DNA from: Lachnospiraceae bacterium
GTDB taxonomy: Bacteria > Bacillota > Clostridia > Lachnospirales > Lachnospiraceae
Assembly (NCBI GenBank): GCA_900765975.1
Contig: CAAFTS010000136.1
Location: forward strand, 1 to 8,090
Direction of reading: 5' to 3'
DNA length: 8,090 nt
Made by a program: the position numbers and the translations under genes. The notes beneath the pieces are model-generated. The model searched no databases and had not been told where the DNA came from. It worked only from the letters and a program-made list of their open reading frames with translations. Below are positions 1-6,932 of the stretch, in pieces (the stretch's first letter is position 1; every line of letters begins with the position of its first letter).

Positions 1-84
1 ACCTTTGTCTTTGGCTGTATCCTTCCCACTACTAGGGCGGATTGGGGACTTGCACCCGTTAGAAACGTGCGCCGCAAGGCGCAC
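1..84 (-). mobile_element. 5' end of a group II intron, probably class C (partial, runs off the left edge)
   Basis: Read on the minus strand, the segment opens with GTGCGCC at position 84, matching the group II 5' consensus GUGYG. A short hairpin (GTGCGCC/GGCGCAC, 67-84) follows, then GGGTGCAAGTCCCC and, at the edge, AGCCAAAGACAAAGGT. This order is the one known from the start of domain I in bacterial class C introns: GUGUGCC, then GGGUGAGAGUCCC, then AGCUUAACGCAAGGGUGUCC. Only about 84 nt are visible, so the reverse transcriptase/maturase ORF and the catalytic domains V and VI would lie to the left, outside the window. Class C introns characteristically insert just after terminator-like hairpins, and the hairpin at 91-141 sits 6 nt upstream of this boundary. 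A retained 5' fragment of a dead intron is possible. Confidence 0.68.
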
Positions 85-90
85 ATCAAC

Positions 91-141
91 AATACCCCTT
101 AAGCTAACAAGGTACTTGCCTCCATTCGCTTAAAGGGTATT
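91..141 (-). terminator. Long hairpin at the end of the mocR gene, probable terminator and intron target
   Basis: Arms 91-104 (AATACCCCTTAAGC) and 128-141 (GCTTAAAGGGTATT) pair over 14 bp with a single G-U/A-C type mismatch. The 23-nt loop contains a second small stem, CAAG (108-111) with CTTG (115-118). The mocR stop codon (140-142) lies in the outer stem, so the structure closes that transcript. On the minus strand the stem is followed by TTGTTGAT rather than a clean T-tract, because the intron-like element begins 6 nt later. The original U-tract may have been interrupted, or the site may act mainly as an mRNA 3'-end structure. Confidence 0.55.
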
Positions 142-1540
142 ATTTGAATTTCCACGCTTCTTTTAGAAGCGCCACCGCTTTCCGAATACTTTCTTCTCGC
201 ATATTCGCATATCCCAGCAGAATTGTTGCCGGTGCCTCCGGTCGCGGTGTCACATAATATTCTGACAAACCATAGACTTTGATTCCCGCACGTTTTCCCT
301 GTTCAATCAGCTCTCTCTCTTTCATTCCATTCTGAAAGGTCAACAGTAAGTGTACTCCGGCATTTTCTCCAGAAATCTTCACTGCAGGCTCCATCCCACG
401 CAAAGCATTCAATAAAGTATCATGCCGGCTCTTATAGAGTGCCCGCGTCTTGTTCAAATGTCTTTCATAATATCCTTCTTCGATAAACTTCTGTAAAATC
501 AGCTGATCCACCCTTGATACTGTAGAACTTAGGAAACTGCTCTTTCTTCTATATATTTCAAGAAGTTTCGGTGGTAATACAAGATAACTCATACGGATTG
601 CAGGTGCAATAGATTTTGAAAATGTCCCAATGTAAATTACCTTTTCATGATTATCATATCCTTGCAGTGCCGGAATCGGTTTCCCTTTATACCGAAATTC
701 ACTATCGTAATCGTCTTCTATGATATATCGATCTTCCTCTTCCGCCCAGCGCAACAGTTCCATCCGCCGTTTGATCGGCATTACAATACCAAGAGGATAT
801 TGATGCGACGGCATCACAAATGCAATATCTGCATCGGAATGTGCAAGTTCAGACACTTGCATTCCTTTTTCATCCATATCCACTGTACAAACATCATACG
901 ACAGATTTTCAAATAACCTGTACGCCTGACGATAAGTAGGATTTTCCAGCGCCACTTTATGATTTTGTCCGATCACCGTTGACAACAGCATAAGTAAATA
1001 GTCATTCCCGGCACCTACCACGATCTGCTCTGGTGTACAATTAACCCCTCGTGCTTGATGCAGATAATTACTAATGGCATTTCGAAGTCCCCATTCCCCT
1101 TGAGGATGACCAAGCCGAAACAATTCTGCCTGATCATCTACAAGACTCTCTTTGGAAAGTTTTCTCCATGCATTATAGGGAAAACTATTTAAATCAACTC
1201 CATTCGGAGAAAAATCATACTGATACTTTTCCTTCTGCTGGTCAACCGTTTCTGACATCAGCGGTTTTGCTACTTTCAATTGATACAGCCCTTCCAATTC
1301 CGATACAAAATATCCCCGATAAGGCTCCGACTCAATATAGCCTTCAGACAGCAATTGTTCATATGCCAGTTCCACTGTACTCCGGCTGACTTCTAAAAAT
1401 CGGCACAGCGCTCTTGTAGAAGGAAGTTTCTCTCCGCTTAAAATCTTCCCGGTTTGAATTTCCTCTTTTATAAAATGATAAATCTGCTCATACAATGGCA
1501 CTTTTGATTTTGTATCTAGGCTAATGGTCAACGTATTCAT
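140..1540 (-). CDS. MocR/GabR-family transcriptional regulator (GntR helix-turn-helix fused to a PLP aminotransferase-like domain)
   Basis: The 466-residue length is typical of the MocR family (PdxR, GabR, TauR). Residues about 13-80 form a GntR winged helix-turn-helix, with VPLYEQIYHFIKEEI then GEKLPSTRALCRFLEVSRST. After a linker (about 80-110), the rest is a fold type I aminotransferase domain. It shows the SHQYPLG segment (245-251), the PLP-ring aspartate in EDDYDSEF (275-282), and the Schiff-base lysine K309 in GTFSKS with a phosphate-side arginine R316 shortly after. These proteins bind PLP or its adduct with an amino compound and switch transcription; catalysis is usually lost. The gene lies 19 bp behind glnS in the same direction with a weak GAGAAG ribosome site, so co-transcription is likely. 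No pdxS/pdxT, gabT/gabD or aminotransferase partner is visible, so the ligand and the exact subfamily are unknown. The divergent palindrome at 3280-3289 is a candidate target. Confidence 0.9.
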   Translation of the reverse strand: MNTLTISLDTKSKVPLYEQIYHFIKEEIQTGKILSGEKLPSTRALCRFLEVSRSTVELAYEQLLSEGYIESEPYRGYFVSELEGLYQLKVAKPLMSETVDQQKEKYQYDFSPNGVDLNSFPYNAWRKLSKESLVDDQAELFRLGHPQGEWGLRNAISNYLHQARGVNCTPEQIVVGAGNDYLLMLLSTVIGQNHKVALENPTYRQAYRLFENLSYDVCTVDMDEKGMQVSELAHSDADIAFVMPSHQYPLGIVMPIKRRMELLRWAEEEDRYIIEDDYDSEFRYKGKPIPALQGYDNHEKVIYIGTFSKSIAPAIRMSYLVLPPKLLEIYRRKSSFLSSTVSRVDQLILQKFIEEGYYERHLNKTRALYKSRHDTLLNALRGMEPAVKISGENAGVHLLLTFQNGMKERELIEQGKRAGIKVYGLSEYYVTPRPEAPATILLGYANMREESIRKAVALLKEAWKFK

Positions 1541-1559
1541 GTTCTTCTCTTATTCGTTC

Positions 1560-3230
1560 TTATTTCTTCGGCAATTTGAAGGAACTCTTTAACGATACAA
1601 TCCGGTTAAATACCAGCGCATCCGGCGCAGAATCTTTTGCATCAATACAAAAATATCCATTTCTCACAAATTGAAAACTATCATACGCTTTTGCTTCAGC
1701 AAAACTTGGTTCTACATAACATTCTTTTAAAATTGTAAGAGAATTCGGATTTAAATTCAAAGAACCATCCTCTTTGTTGTATACGCCCTTTTCTTCATCC
1801 ACAAGATTTTCATACAGACGAACCTCTGCTTTTTGTGCATACGGCGCTGCTACCCAATGAATCGTTCCCTTAACCTTTCTTCCGGTGAATCCGCTTCCGC
1901 TCTTTGTTTCCGGATCATATGTGCAATGTACTTCTGTTACGTTACCATTTTCATCCTTTACAAAGCTCTCACATTTCACAAAATATGCAGACATCAAACG
2001 AACTTCATTTCCCGGGAAAAGACGGAAATACTTCTTCGGCGGCTCTTCCATAAAATCCTCTCGTTCAATATATAATTCTCTGCAGAATGGTACCTTTCTT
2101 GTACCTAATTCTTCATTTTCCAAGTTGTTCGGCACATCCAGATACTCTACCTGCCCTTCCGGATAATTATCAATCACTAGCTTAATCGGATTCAGCACTG
2201 CCATCATACGTGCTTTTTTCAACTTCAGGTCCTCTCGTATACAATACTCCAGCATTGCATAATCAACTGAACTCTGTGCTTTGGAAACCCCACACATATC
2301 AATGAACATTTTCAAAGATTCCGGAGTAAATCCTCTTCTTCTCAATGCTGCAATAGAAACAAGACGCGGATCATCCCATCCGTCTACAATCTTATCTTCT
2401 ACCAGCTTTTTAATATATCGTTTTCCTGTCACCACATTCGTCAGATACATCTTAGCAAACTCAATCTGACGCGGTGGCATCTCAAACTCACACTCTCTGA
2501 CAACCCAGTCATACAACGGTCTGTGGTCTTCAAACTCCAAAGTACAAATAGAATGTGTGATACCTTCAATCGCATCTTCAATCGGATGAGCAAAATCATA
2601 CATTGGATAAATACACCACTTATCACCTGTATTATGATGTGTCATACGGGCAACCCGATAAATAACCGGATCACGCATATTAATATTCGGAGAATTCATA
2701 TCAATTTTTGCACGTAGCACTTTTTCGCCATCTTGATACTTACCTTCCCGCATTTCTTCAAATAACTTCAGGTTTTCTTCCACACTTCTGTTTCGATATG
2801 GGCTTTCCTTTCCACCCTCCGTCAATGTACCTCTATATTCCCGAATCTGTTCTGCAGTCAGATCACAAACAAATGCCTTTCCTTTTTTGATCAGTTTCAC
2901 TGCACATTCATACATTTGATCAAAATAATCTGATGCAAAATACAGATGATCTTTCCAATCTGCTCCCAGCCACTGAATATCTTCTTTTATAGACTCTACA
3001 AATTCTGTCTTCTCTTTTGTTGGATTGGTATCATCAAAACGCATGTGAAACTCACCATGATACTTCTGTGCAAGTCCATAATTCAACAAAATCGCCTTGG
3101 CATGTCCAATATGAAGATAACCATTCGGCTCTGGTGGAAATCGTGTGCAGACATGGTCATAAACACCCTCCGCTAAGTCCTTATCTATTTCCTGTTCAAT
3201 AAAATTTTTTGAAACTGTCTCGTTTTCCAT
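1560..3230 (-). CDS. glnS: Glutaminyl-tRNA synthetase (GlnRS)
   Basis: This cytoplasmic class I aminoacyl-tRNA synthetase charges tRNA-Gln with glutamine using ATP. At 556 residues it is nearly the length of E. coli GlnRS (554). The catalytic Rossmann fold shows [14 protein letters not shown] (32-45, HIGH at 40-43) and RFDDTNP (64-70). The acceptor-binding region contains [20 protein letters not shown] (206-225). After the core comes GWDDPRL (284-290), followed by the two beta-barrel anticodon-binding domains (about 340-550; for example [13 protein letters not shown] and GTIHWV). The KMSKS loop, VMSKR in E. coli, reads VTGKR (267-271): the key lysine K270 is kept while Met and Ser are replaced. 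The start is set by GGAGGAAA (3233-3240) just upstream. It is first of a probable glnS-mocR transcript. The leader appears to be only about 30 nt, leaving no room for a T-box. Confidence 0.95.
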   Translation of the reverse strand: MENETVSKNFIEQEIDKDLAEGVYDHVCTRFPPEPNGYLHIGHAKAILLNYGLAQKYHGEFHMRFDDTNPTKEKTEFVESIKEDIQWLGADWKDHLYFASDYFDQMYECAVKLIKKGKAFVCDLTAEQIREYRGTLTEGGKESPYRNRSVEENLKLFEEMREGKYQDGEKVLRAKIDMNSPNINMRDPVIYRVARMTHHNTGDKWCIYPMYDFAHPIEDAIEGITHSICTLEFEDHRPLYDWVVRECEFEMPPRQIEFAKMYLTNVVTGKRYIKKLVEDKIVDGWDDPRLVSIAALRRRGFTPESLKMFIDMCGVSKAQSSVDYAMLEYCIREDLKLKKARMMAVLNPIKLVIDNYPEGQVEYLDVPNNLENEELGTRKVPFCRELYIEREDFMEEPPKKYFRLFPGNEVRLMSAYFVKCESFVKDENGNVTEVHCTYDPETKSGSGFTGRKVKGTIHWVAAPYAQKAEVRLYENLVDEEKGVYNKEDGSLNLNPNSLTILKECYVEPSFAEAKAYDSFQFVRNGYFCIDAKDSAPDALVFNRIVSLKSSFKLPKK

Positions 3231-3266
3231 AGTTTCCTCCTCAAAAAATCATGATTTCTGCAAATA

Positions 3267-3295
3267 ATTTTAACATAAATTGTATACAACAGCAA
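3267..3295 (-). promoter_or_regulatory. Promoter for glnS-mocR (extended -10)
   Basis: On the minus strand TTGCTG (3295-3290) and TAAAAT (3272-3267) are separated by exactly 17 bp, and TGT (3275-3273) precedes the -10 as an extended -10 element. The -35 matches only three of six consensus bases, so the extended -10 probably carries the activity. Transcription would begin near 3260, giving a leader of roughly 30 nt before the glnS start at 3230. Confidence 0.6.
3280..3289. promoter_or_regulatory. Perfect palindrome TTGTATACAA between divergent promoters, candidate operator
   Basis: The ten bases are their own reverse complement. They lie inside the spacer of the leftward glnS promoter and just upstream of the rightward transporter -10, so a bound protein could affect both. 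The core GTATAC fits the GT...AC pattern common in operators of GntR-type helix-turn-helix proteins, and the only GntR-type regulator in the window is the mocR gene of the same operon. The pairing is inference; MocR proteins often bind direct repeats instead. Confidence 0.4.
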
Positions 3296-3303
3296 GCAGA
3301 ATA

Positions 3304-3312
3304 TGTTATAAT
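3304..3312 (+). promoter_or_regulatory. Extended -10 promoter for the NSS transporter
   Basis: TGTTATAAT is a perfect extended -10 (TGn followed by TATAAT at 3307-3312). No good -35 lies 16-18 bp upstream; that position is occupied by the right half of the TTGTATACAA palindrome. Transcription would start near 3319, leaving an untranslated leader of about 50 nt before the ATG at 3371. Confidence 0.65.
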
Positions 3313-3370
3313 GCTATTTCAATGTAATGCTTTAAAGCGAAAAATTATACAACATAAGGAGTTATCTATT

Positions 3371-4831
3371 ATGAAGAGAGAAAAGTTCGGAAGTCGTCTT
3401 GGCTTCATCCTTGTTTCTGCCGGCTGCGCCATTGGTCTTGGAAACGTATGGAAATTTCCTTACATGGCGGGAATGTACGGCGGCGCTGCATTTATTCTGG
3501 TATATCTGGTATTCCTTGCAATTCTGGGCATGCCGATTATTGTCTGTGAATTTAGTGTAGGGCGTGCCAGCCAGAAAAGTATCGCCACTTCTTACAATGT
3601 ACTGGAACCGAAAAATTCCAAATGGCATACCATCCGCTGGCTTGGAATTGCCGGCAACTATATTCTTGTAATGTTCTATTCCATGGTAGGAGGCTGGATG
3701 CTGTACTATTGCTACCGCATGGCTAGCGGTGAATTTGTCCAGACAACACCGGAACAGATTGCTTCTAAGTTTGATGCAATGACTCAGAATCCAGGAGTTC
3801 TTGTTTTCTGGACCTTCCTTGTAATTTTGGTTTCATTTGGAATCTGCGCCATCGGTCTTCAAAACGGAGTGGAAAAGATTATGAAAATAGTTATGCTCTG
3901 TCTGCTCGGTATTATGGTTGTACTGGCTATTCGTTCGGTGACGCTTCCAGGCTCTTCTGAAGGACTTCGTTTCTATTTAATTCCTGATTTCCAGCGTATG
4001 CTGGACAGCGGAATCGGAAACGTAGTATTTGGCGCAATGAGTCAGGCATTCTTCACTTTAAGTATCGGTATGGGCGGTATGGCAATCTTCGGAAGTTATC
4101 TGGATAAATCTCGTTCTTTGACAGGCGAATCCGTCAGCATCGTGCTTTTGGACACCTTTGTTGCAATGACCGCAGGGTTGATTGTCATTCCTGCATGCTT
4201 TGCTTTCGGGGTAGAACCGGCAGCTGGTCCAAGCCTTGTTTTTATTACCCTGCCTAATATCTTCACACAGATGGCAGGCGGAAGAATCTGGGGTTCCTTG
4301 TTCTTCCTCTTCCTGTTCTTTGCGGCACTGTCCACAATTGTCGGTGTATTTGAAAACATTGTTTCCTTCGGAATGGATCTGTTCCACTGGAACCGCCGAA
4401 AAGCAGTTGGAATCAATATTGCTGCAATTGCACTGCTGAGTCTCCCATGTATTTTCGGATTCAACTTACTCTCCGGTATTCAGCCTTTGGGAGCAGGAAC
4501 CAATATCATGGATTTGGAAGATTTCCTCGTATCCAATAATATCCTTCCACTTGGCTCTGTTGTTTACCTGATGTTCTGTACCCACAAAAATGGTTGGGGA
4601 TGGGACAACTTCATCAAAGAGGCCAATTCCGGGAATGGTCTAAAATTCCCAGTGAAGATGCGTTTCTACATGACACACATTCTCCCTTGGATTGTTGTAG
4701 TCATCTACTTAAAAGGCTACTATGATATGTTTAGCAAACGTGGACCTGTCGTTTTTGCCGTATGGATGCTGATTGCATTTGTATTCCTTGGAGTGATTTT
4801 GAATGCAACAAGAACAAAGAAAAACAAATAG
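3371..4831 (+). CDS. Sodium:neurotransmitter symporter (NSS/SLC6) family amino-acid transporter
   Basis: This 486-residue inner-membrane protein, with about 12 hydrophobic segments, is a LeuT-fold Na+-coupled symporter, probably importing amino acids. TM1 carries the family signature AGCAIGLGNVWKFPY (17-31), with N25 matching LeuT Na1 ligand N27. Unwound TM6 has FFTLSIGMGG (227-236). TM8 has ALSTIVG (319-325), where S321/T322 match the LeuT Na2 pair T354/S355. D261 in TM7 aligns with LeuT N286, the place where Tyt1 and TnaT carry the acidic residue associated with chloride-independent transport. C19 replaces LeuT N21. An in-frame reading frame extends upstream to 3251, but the start at 3371 is preferred because AAGGAG (3356-3361) lies 9 nt before it, the promoter -10 is inside the extension, and the family motif begins right after. 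The substrate cannot be read from the sequence; tyrosine, tryptophan or broader hydrophobic amino acids are possible. Confidence 0.93.
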   Translation: MKREKFGSRLGFILVSAGCAIGLGNVWKFPYMAGMYGGAAFILVYLVFLAILGMPIIVCEFSVGRASQKSIATSYNVLEPKNSKWHTIRWLGIAGNYILVMFYSMVGGWMLYYCYRMASGEFVQTTPEQIASKFDAMTQNPGVLVFWTFLVILVSFGICAIGLQNGVEKIMKIVMLCLLGIMVVLAIRSVTLPGSSEGLRFYLIPDFQRMLDSGIGNVVFGAMSQAFFTLSIGMGGMAIFGSYLDKSRSLTGESVSIVLLDTFVAMTAGLIVIPACFAFGVEPAAGPSLVFITLPNIFTQMAGGRIWGSLFFLFLFFAALSTIVGVFENIVSFGMDLFHWNRRKAVGINIAAIALLSLPCIFGFNLLSGIQPLGAGTNIMDLEDFLVSNNILPLGSVVYLMFCTHKNGWGWDNFIKEANSGNGLKFPVKMRFYMTHILPWIVVVIYLKGYYDMFSKRGPVVFAVWMLIAFVFLGVILNATRTKKNK

Positions 4832-4838
4832 AATTTTT

Positions 4839-4875
4839 AAAGCGGATTCCCCTGATTGATAGGAATCCGCTTTTT
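4839..4875 (+). terminator. Intrinsic terminator after the NSS transporter
   Basis: Twelve-base perfect arms AAAGCGGATTCC (4839-4850) and GGAATCCGCTTT (4862-4873) with an 11-nt loop are followed by a short T run (4871-4875). It begins 7 nt after the transporter stop. The convergent anti-sigma gene ends at 4914, so the same stem may also stop leftward transcripts, but its minus-strand T-tract is poor (TTT then A-rich). Confidence 0.88.
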
Positions 4876-4913
4876 AAGATATTTCAGATATTGAGTAATT
4901 TATTATTTAAAAC

Positions 4914-6374
4914 TTATTTCACTTGTTCTCCAATTACAACATATGGATTCACGCTTTCCTTTCCCGCTGATACTCCACCAGGATAAAAACGAAAAGCTAA
5001 ATTGCCAATCTGATCTTCATCCACTACATAAATCAATGTACACTCAAAACTCTCTCCTGCTTCCAGTGGTCTAAAATGTGGAGTTTTTAAGCGTTCAGTC
5101 CCTTCATTATAATATAATGGATCAATATATACTGGGAAAGAACTTCCATTGCCTGATAAATATTGCAAATCATATCCTTCGTTTGCTGCGTAATACGCAT
5201 AATCTGCCGCATAATACCCGCCATCCTCTTTCTTTGTAATCGTTGTCAAATCCGGACCGATGACTGCCCCACCAAGTTCTTTATTCATTACAGTATCAGA
5301 AACATTTTTTATATTCATTTTTACTACAAGGAATTTCGTGTTGACCAACTCTGCATCTTCCACCTTCTCGCCAACTTTCACTCGATCATGCGGTTTCATT
5401 GTTCCATCTTCATTCATCCAACTTACAGCATCCGATATAAAATTCTCAGACGGAAATTCATCGAAAGATATCGCATCTCTGATTTCTGCTGATTTCACGA
5501 TATAACGAATATCATCACTGTATTCCTGATTATACTCCGGATCACAAACCTCTTCTCCTATCTGATAGACTACCTCTGCCGGAATTTCTTGTCCAAAATA
5601 CTTATCTTCCGCCTGCTTTGCCGCCTCATTAGCCTCTTTTTCTTTTCCAATTTCAGCATCTGATGCATAAGGTACTACCTCATCAAGGACTTTTACTTCT
5701 AAACCTTCTGCTATTTTTATAAGTTCCTCTGTCGAGAAATTTCCATCTGAGTAAATCCAGATTCCATACCCTTCTTCTTCATTAAATAAATACAGTTTTT
5801 TTGCCGTCTTATCTGAATCAGAATAAATCGGTCCACCTGTATAAACATCTACTTTCTGATTGCCAATCATCATCTCTTTTAAAGTTGTATCTTTTCCATA
5901 ATCCAGAAACTCAATGTTGGATCCAACTCTTGTCATTCGGTCTAATTCTGCAGCATTATAAGAAAAGATAGAGATTCCCGTATTTTCTTTTTCATTACGC
6001 CACTTTCCACCATGTGGACCGCTTTCTTGATAAACATATCCCTCTGGCATATATGTTGTTTTCACTTCAATTGCATGAGCTTTCTTTTCATGATCAATCT
6101 GAACTTCATAAACCATATCTCCTGCCTTATGCACACGATTTACAGACAAAAAATGACTTGCAGCCATTACGCCCGCTGATACCCCGACAGTCAGCACTGC
6201 AACCGCAGCGACGGCTCTCCAGATTTTCCGCCCACTTCTATAACGAATTGGCGCCACCTTTTCTACACCTATCTGACGATATGTTTCTTGTATCTTCTGT
6301 TCTACCTTTTCCGGGATTTTTACATCCTTTTTCAAAATTTCCTGCATTTCCTGTTCAGAATAGTTTCTACCCAC
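4914..6374 (-). CDS. Membrane-anchored anti-sigma factor with DUF4367-like extracytoplasmic region
   Basis: The GTG start at 6374 is chosen because AAAGGAG (6390-6384) precedes it by 9 nt and it overlaps the end of the sigma gene by 8 nt (GTGGGTAG); an upstream in-frame ATG at 6437 lies inside the sigma gene with no such site. The resulting 486 residues contain a charged cytoplasmic N-terminus (1-53, predicted sigma-binding) lacking the HxxxCxxC zinc motif of ZAS anti-sigmas. One transmembrane helix follows (about 54-76, AVAAVAVLTVGVSAGVM). A DUF4367-like domain (about 103-229) contains YMPEGYVYQESG near its start and GYGIWIYSDG...EELIKIAEGL at its end. After a Lys/Glu/Ala-rich helix (about 240-262) comes a second extracellular domain (about 265-483), beta-rich and Ig-like, with FLVVKMNIKNVSD and LIYVVDEDQIGNLAFRFYPGG. 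Such proteins hold the ECF sigma factor at the membrane until an envelope signal releases it. The signal is unknown. Confidence 0.82.
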   Translation of the reverse strand: MGRNYSEQEMQEILKKDVKIPEKVEQKIQETYRQIGVEKVAPIRYRSGRKIWRAVAAVAVLTVGVSAGVMAASHFLSVNRVHKAGDMVYEVQIDHEKKAHAIEVKTTYMPEGYVYQESGPHGGKWRNEKENTGISIFSYNAAELDRMTRVGSNIEFLDYGKDTTLKEMMIGNQKVDVYTGGPIYSDSDKTAKKLYLFNEEEGYGIWIYSDGNFSTEELIKIAEGLEVKVLDEVVPYASDAEIGKEKEANEAAKQAEDKYFGQEIPAEVVYQIGEEVCDPEYNQEYSDDIRYIVKSAEIRDAISFDEFPSENFISDAVSWMNEDGTMKPHDRVKVGEKVEDAELVNTKFLVVKMNIKNVSDTVMNKELGGAVIGPDLTTITKKEDGGYYAADYAYYAANEGYDLQYLSGNGSSFPVYIDPLYYNEGTERLKTPHFRPLEAGESFECTLIYVVDEDQIGNLAFRFYPGGVSAGKESVNPYVVIGEQVK

Positions 6375-6894
6375 AGATTTCTCTCCTTTCTTGAACTTGC
6401 TTTCCCTTATACAGACGTTCAAACTGTTTTCTTCCACGTGCCAATCTTGTTTTTACCGTATTTTCATCCATTTCGAGTATTTGTGCTATTTCACGAATTT
6501 TAAAACCTTCTCCATAATATAACAGCAATACAAGACGATATTTTTCATCCATCGACTGGATCAGCTCCTCAAATTCATAGTTCTCCAAATCACGACATAA
6601 TCCTCCCCGCTCCGGCATCTCATTTTGCGGCATTTCTCGTTTCTTTTTCTGCAAGATATCTTTACAATTGTTAATCAAAATCCGAGTCATCCATGTAGTG
6701 AAATAAGCGCTATTTTTTAATTTATCTATATTTTCATAGCAATTTAAAATAGTTTCCTGTATTGCATCTGCCACATCCTCTTCGTTGCAGAGATAACTCC
6801 ATGCCGTTTTGTAGAGTTTCTGTTTATGAGTTTCAATCAATTCCACAAACGCCTGTTTATCTTTTTGCTTTGCCCTCTTTATCAAATACTTCAA
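6367..6894 (-). CDS. ECF-type sigma-70 family RNA polymerase sigma factor
   Basis: The 175-residue product has the two-domain ECF layout. Region 2 (about 8-80) has DVADAIQETILNCYENIDKL and the FTTWMTRILINNCKD recognition segment. Region 4 (about 108-162) ends in a helix-turn-helix, IREIAQILEMDENTVKTRLARGRKQF (133-158 as two pieces: IREIAQILEM and DENTVKTRLARGRKQF). It redirects RNA polymerase to a small stress regulon. The TTG start at 6894 is preferred: AAAGGAGGT (6909-6901) is a near-perfect ribosome site 6-7 nt away, and the ECF domain starts at once (MKYLIKRAKQKDKQAF). An in-frame ATG at 6936 overlaps the preceding stop as ATGA and would add 14 residues, but it has no Shine-Dalgarno sequence. 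The gene is followed with an 8-nt overlap by its anti-sigma factor, consistent with coupled translation. Autoregulation is usual for the family, but no ECF promoter was convincingly found. Confidence 0.9.
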   Translation of the reverse strand: MKYLIKRAKQKDKQAFVELIETHKQKLYKTAWSYLCNEEDVADAIQETILNCYENIDKLKNSAYFTTWMTRILINNCKDILQKKKREMPQNEMPERGGLCRDLENYEFEELIQSMDEKYRLVLLLYYGEGFKIREIAQILEMDENTVKTRLARGRKQFERLYKGKQVQERREICG

Positions 6895-6900
6895 GCAACA

Positions 6901-6909
6901 ACCTCCTTT
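6901..6909 (-). promoter_or_regulatory. Strong ribosome binding site deciding the TTG start of the sigma gene
   Basis: On the minus strand AAAGGAGGT lies 6 nt before TTG at 6894. It is the strongest ribosome site in the operon and favours the rare TTG start over the unsupported ATG at 6936. A strong site combined with a weak start codon could keep the sigma level modest. Confidence 0.75.
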
Positions 6910-6932
6910 CCATCTGCCAGCTATTTTGTTTC

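Noticed and set aside
40..66. tRNA-like T-arm (minus strand GGGTGCAAGTCCCC)
   Set aside because: There is no matching acceptor stem, anticodon arm or CCA end in place; the motif fits group II intron domain I better.
3251..3370. A 40-codon upstream extension of the transporter
   Set aside because: It contains the promoter -10 and the palindrome, lacks a ribosome site at its ATG, and family homology begins only at MKREKFGSRLG.
4058..4464. Overlapping minus-strand open frames of 109 and 122 codons opposite the transporter
   Set aside because: They lie wholly antisense to a well-supported NSS gene, have no ribosome site and show low-complexity composition typical of shadow frames.
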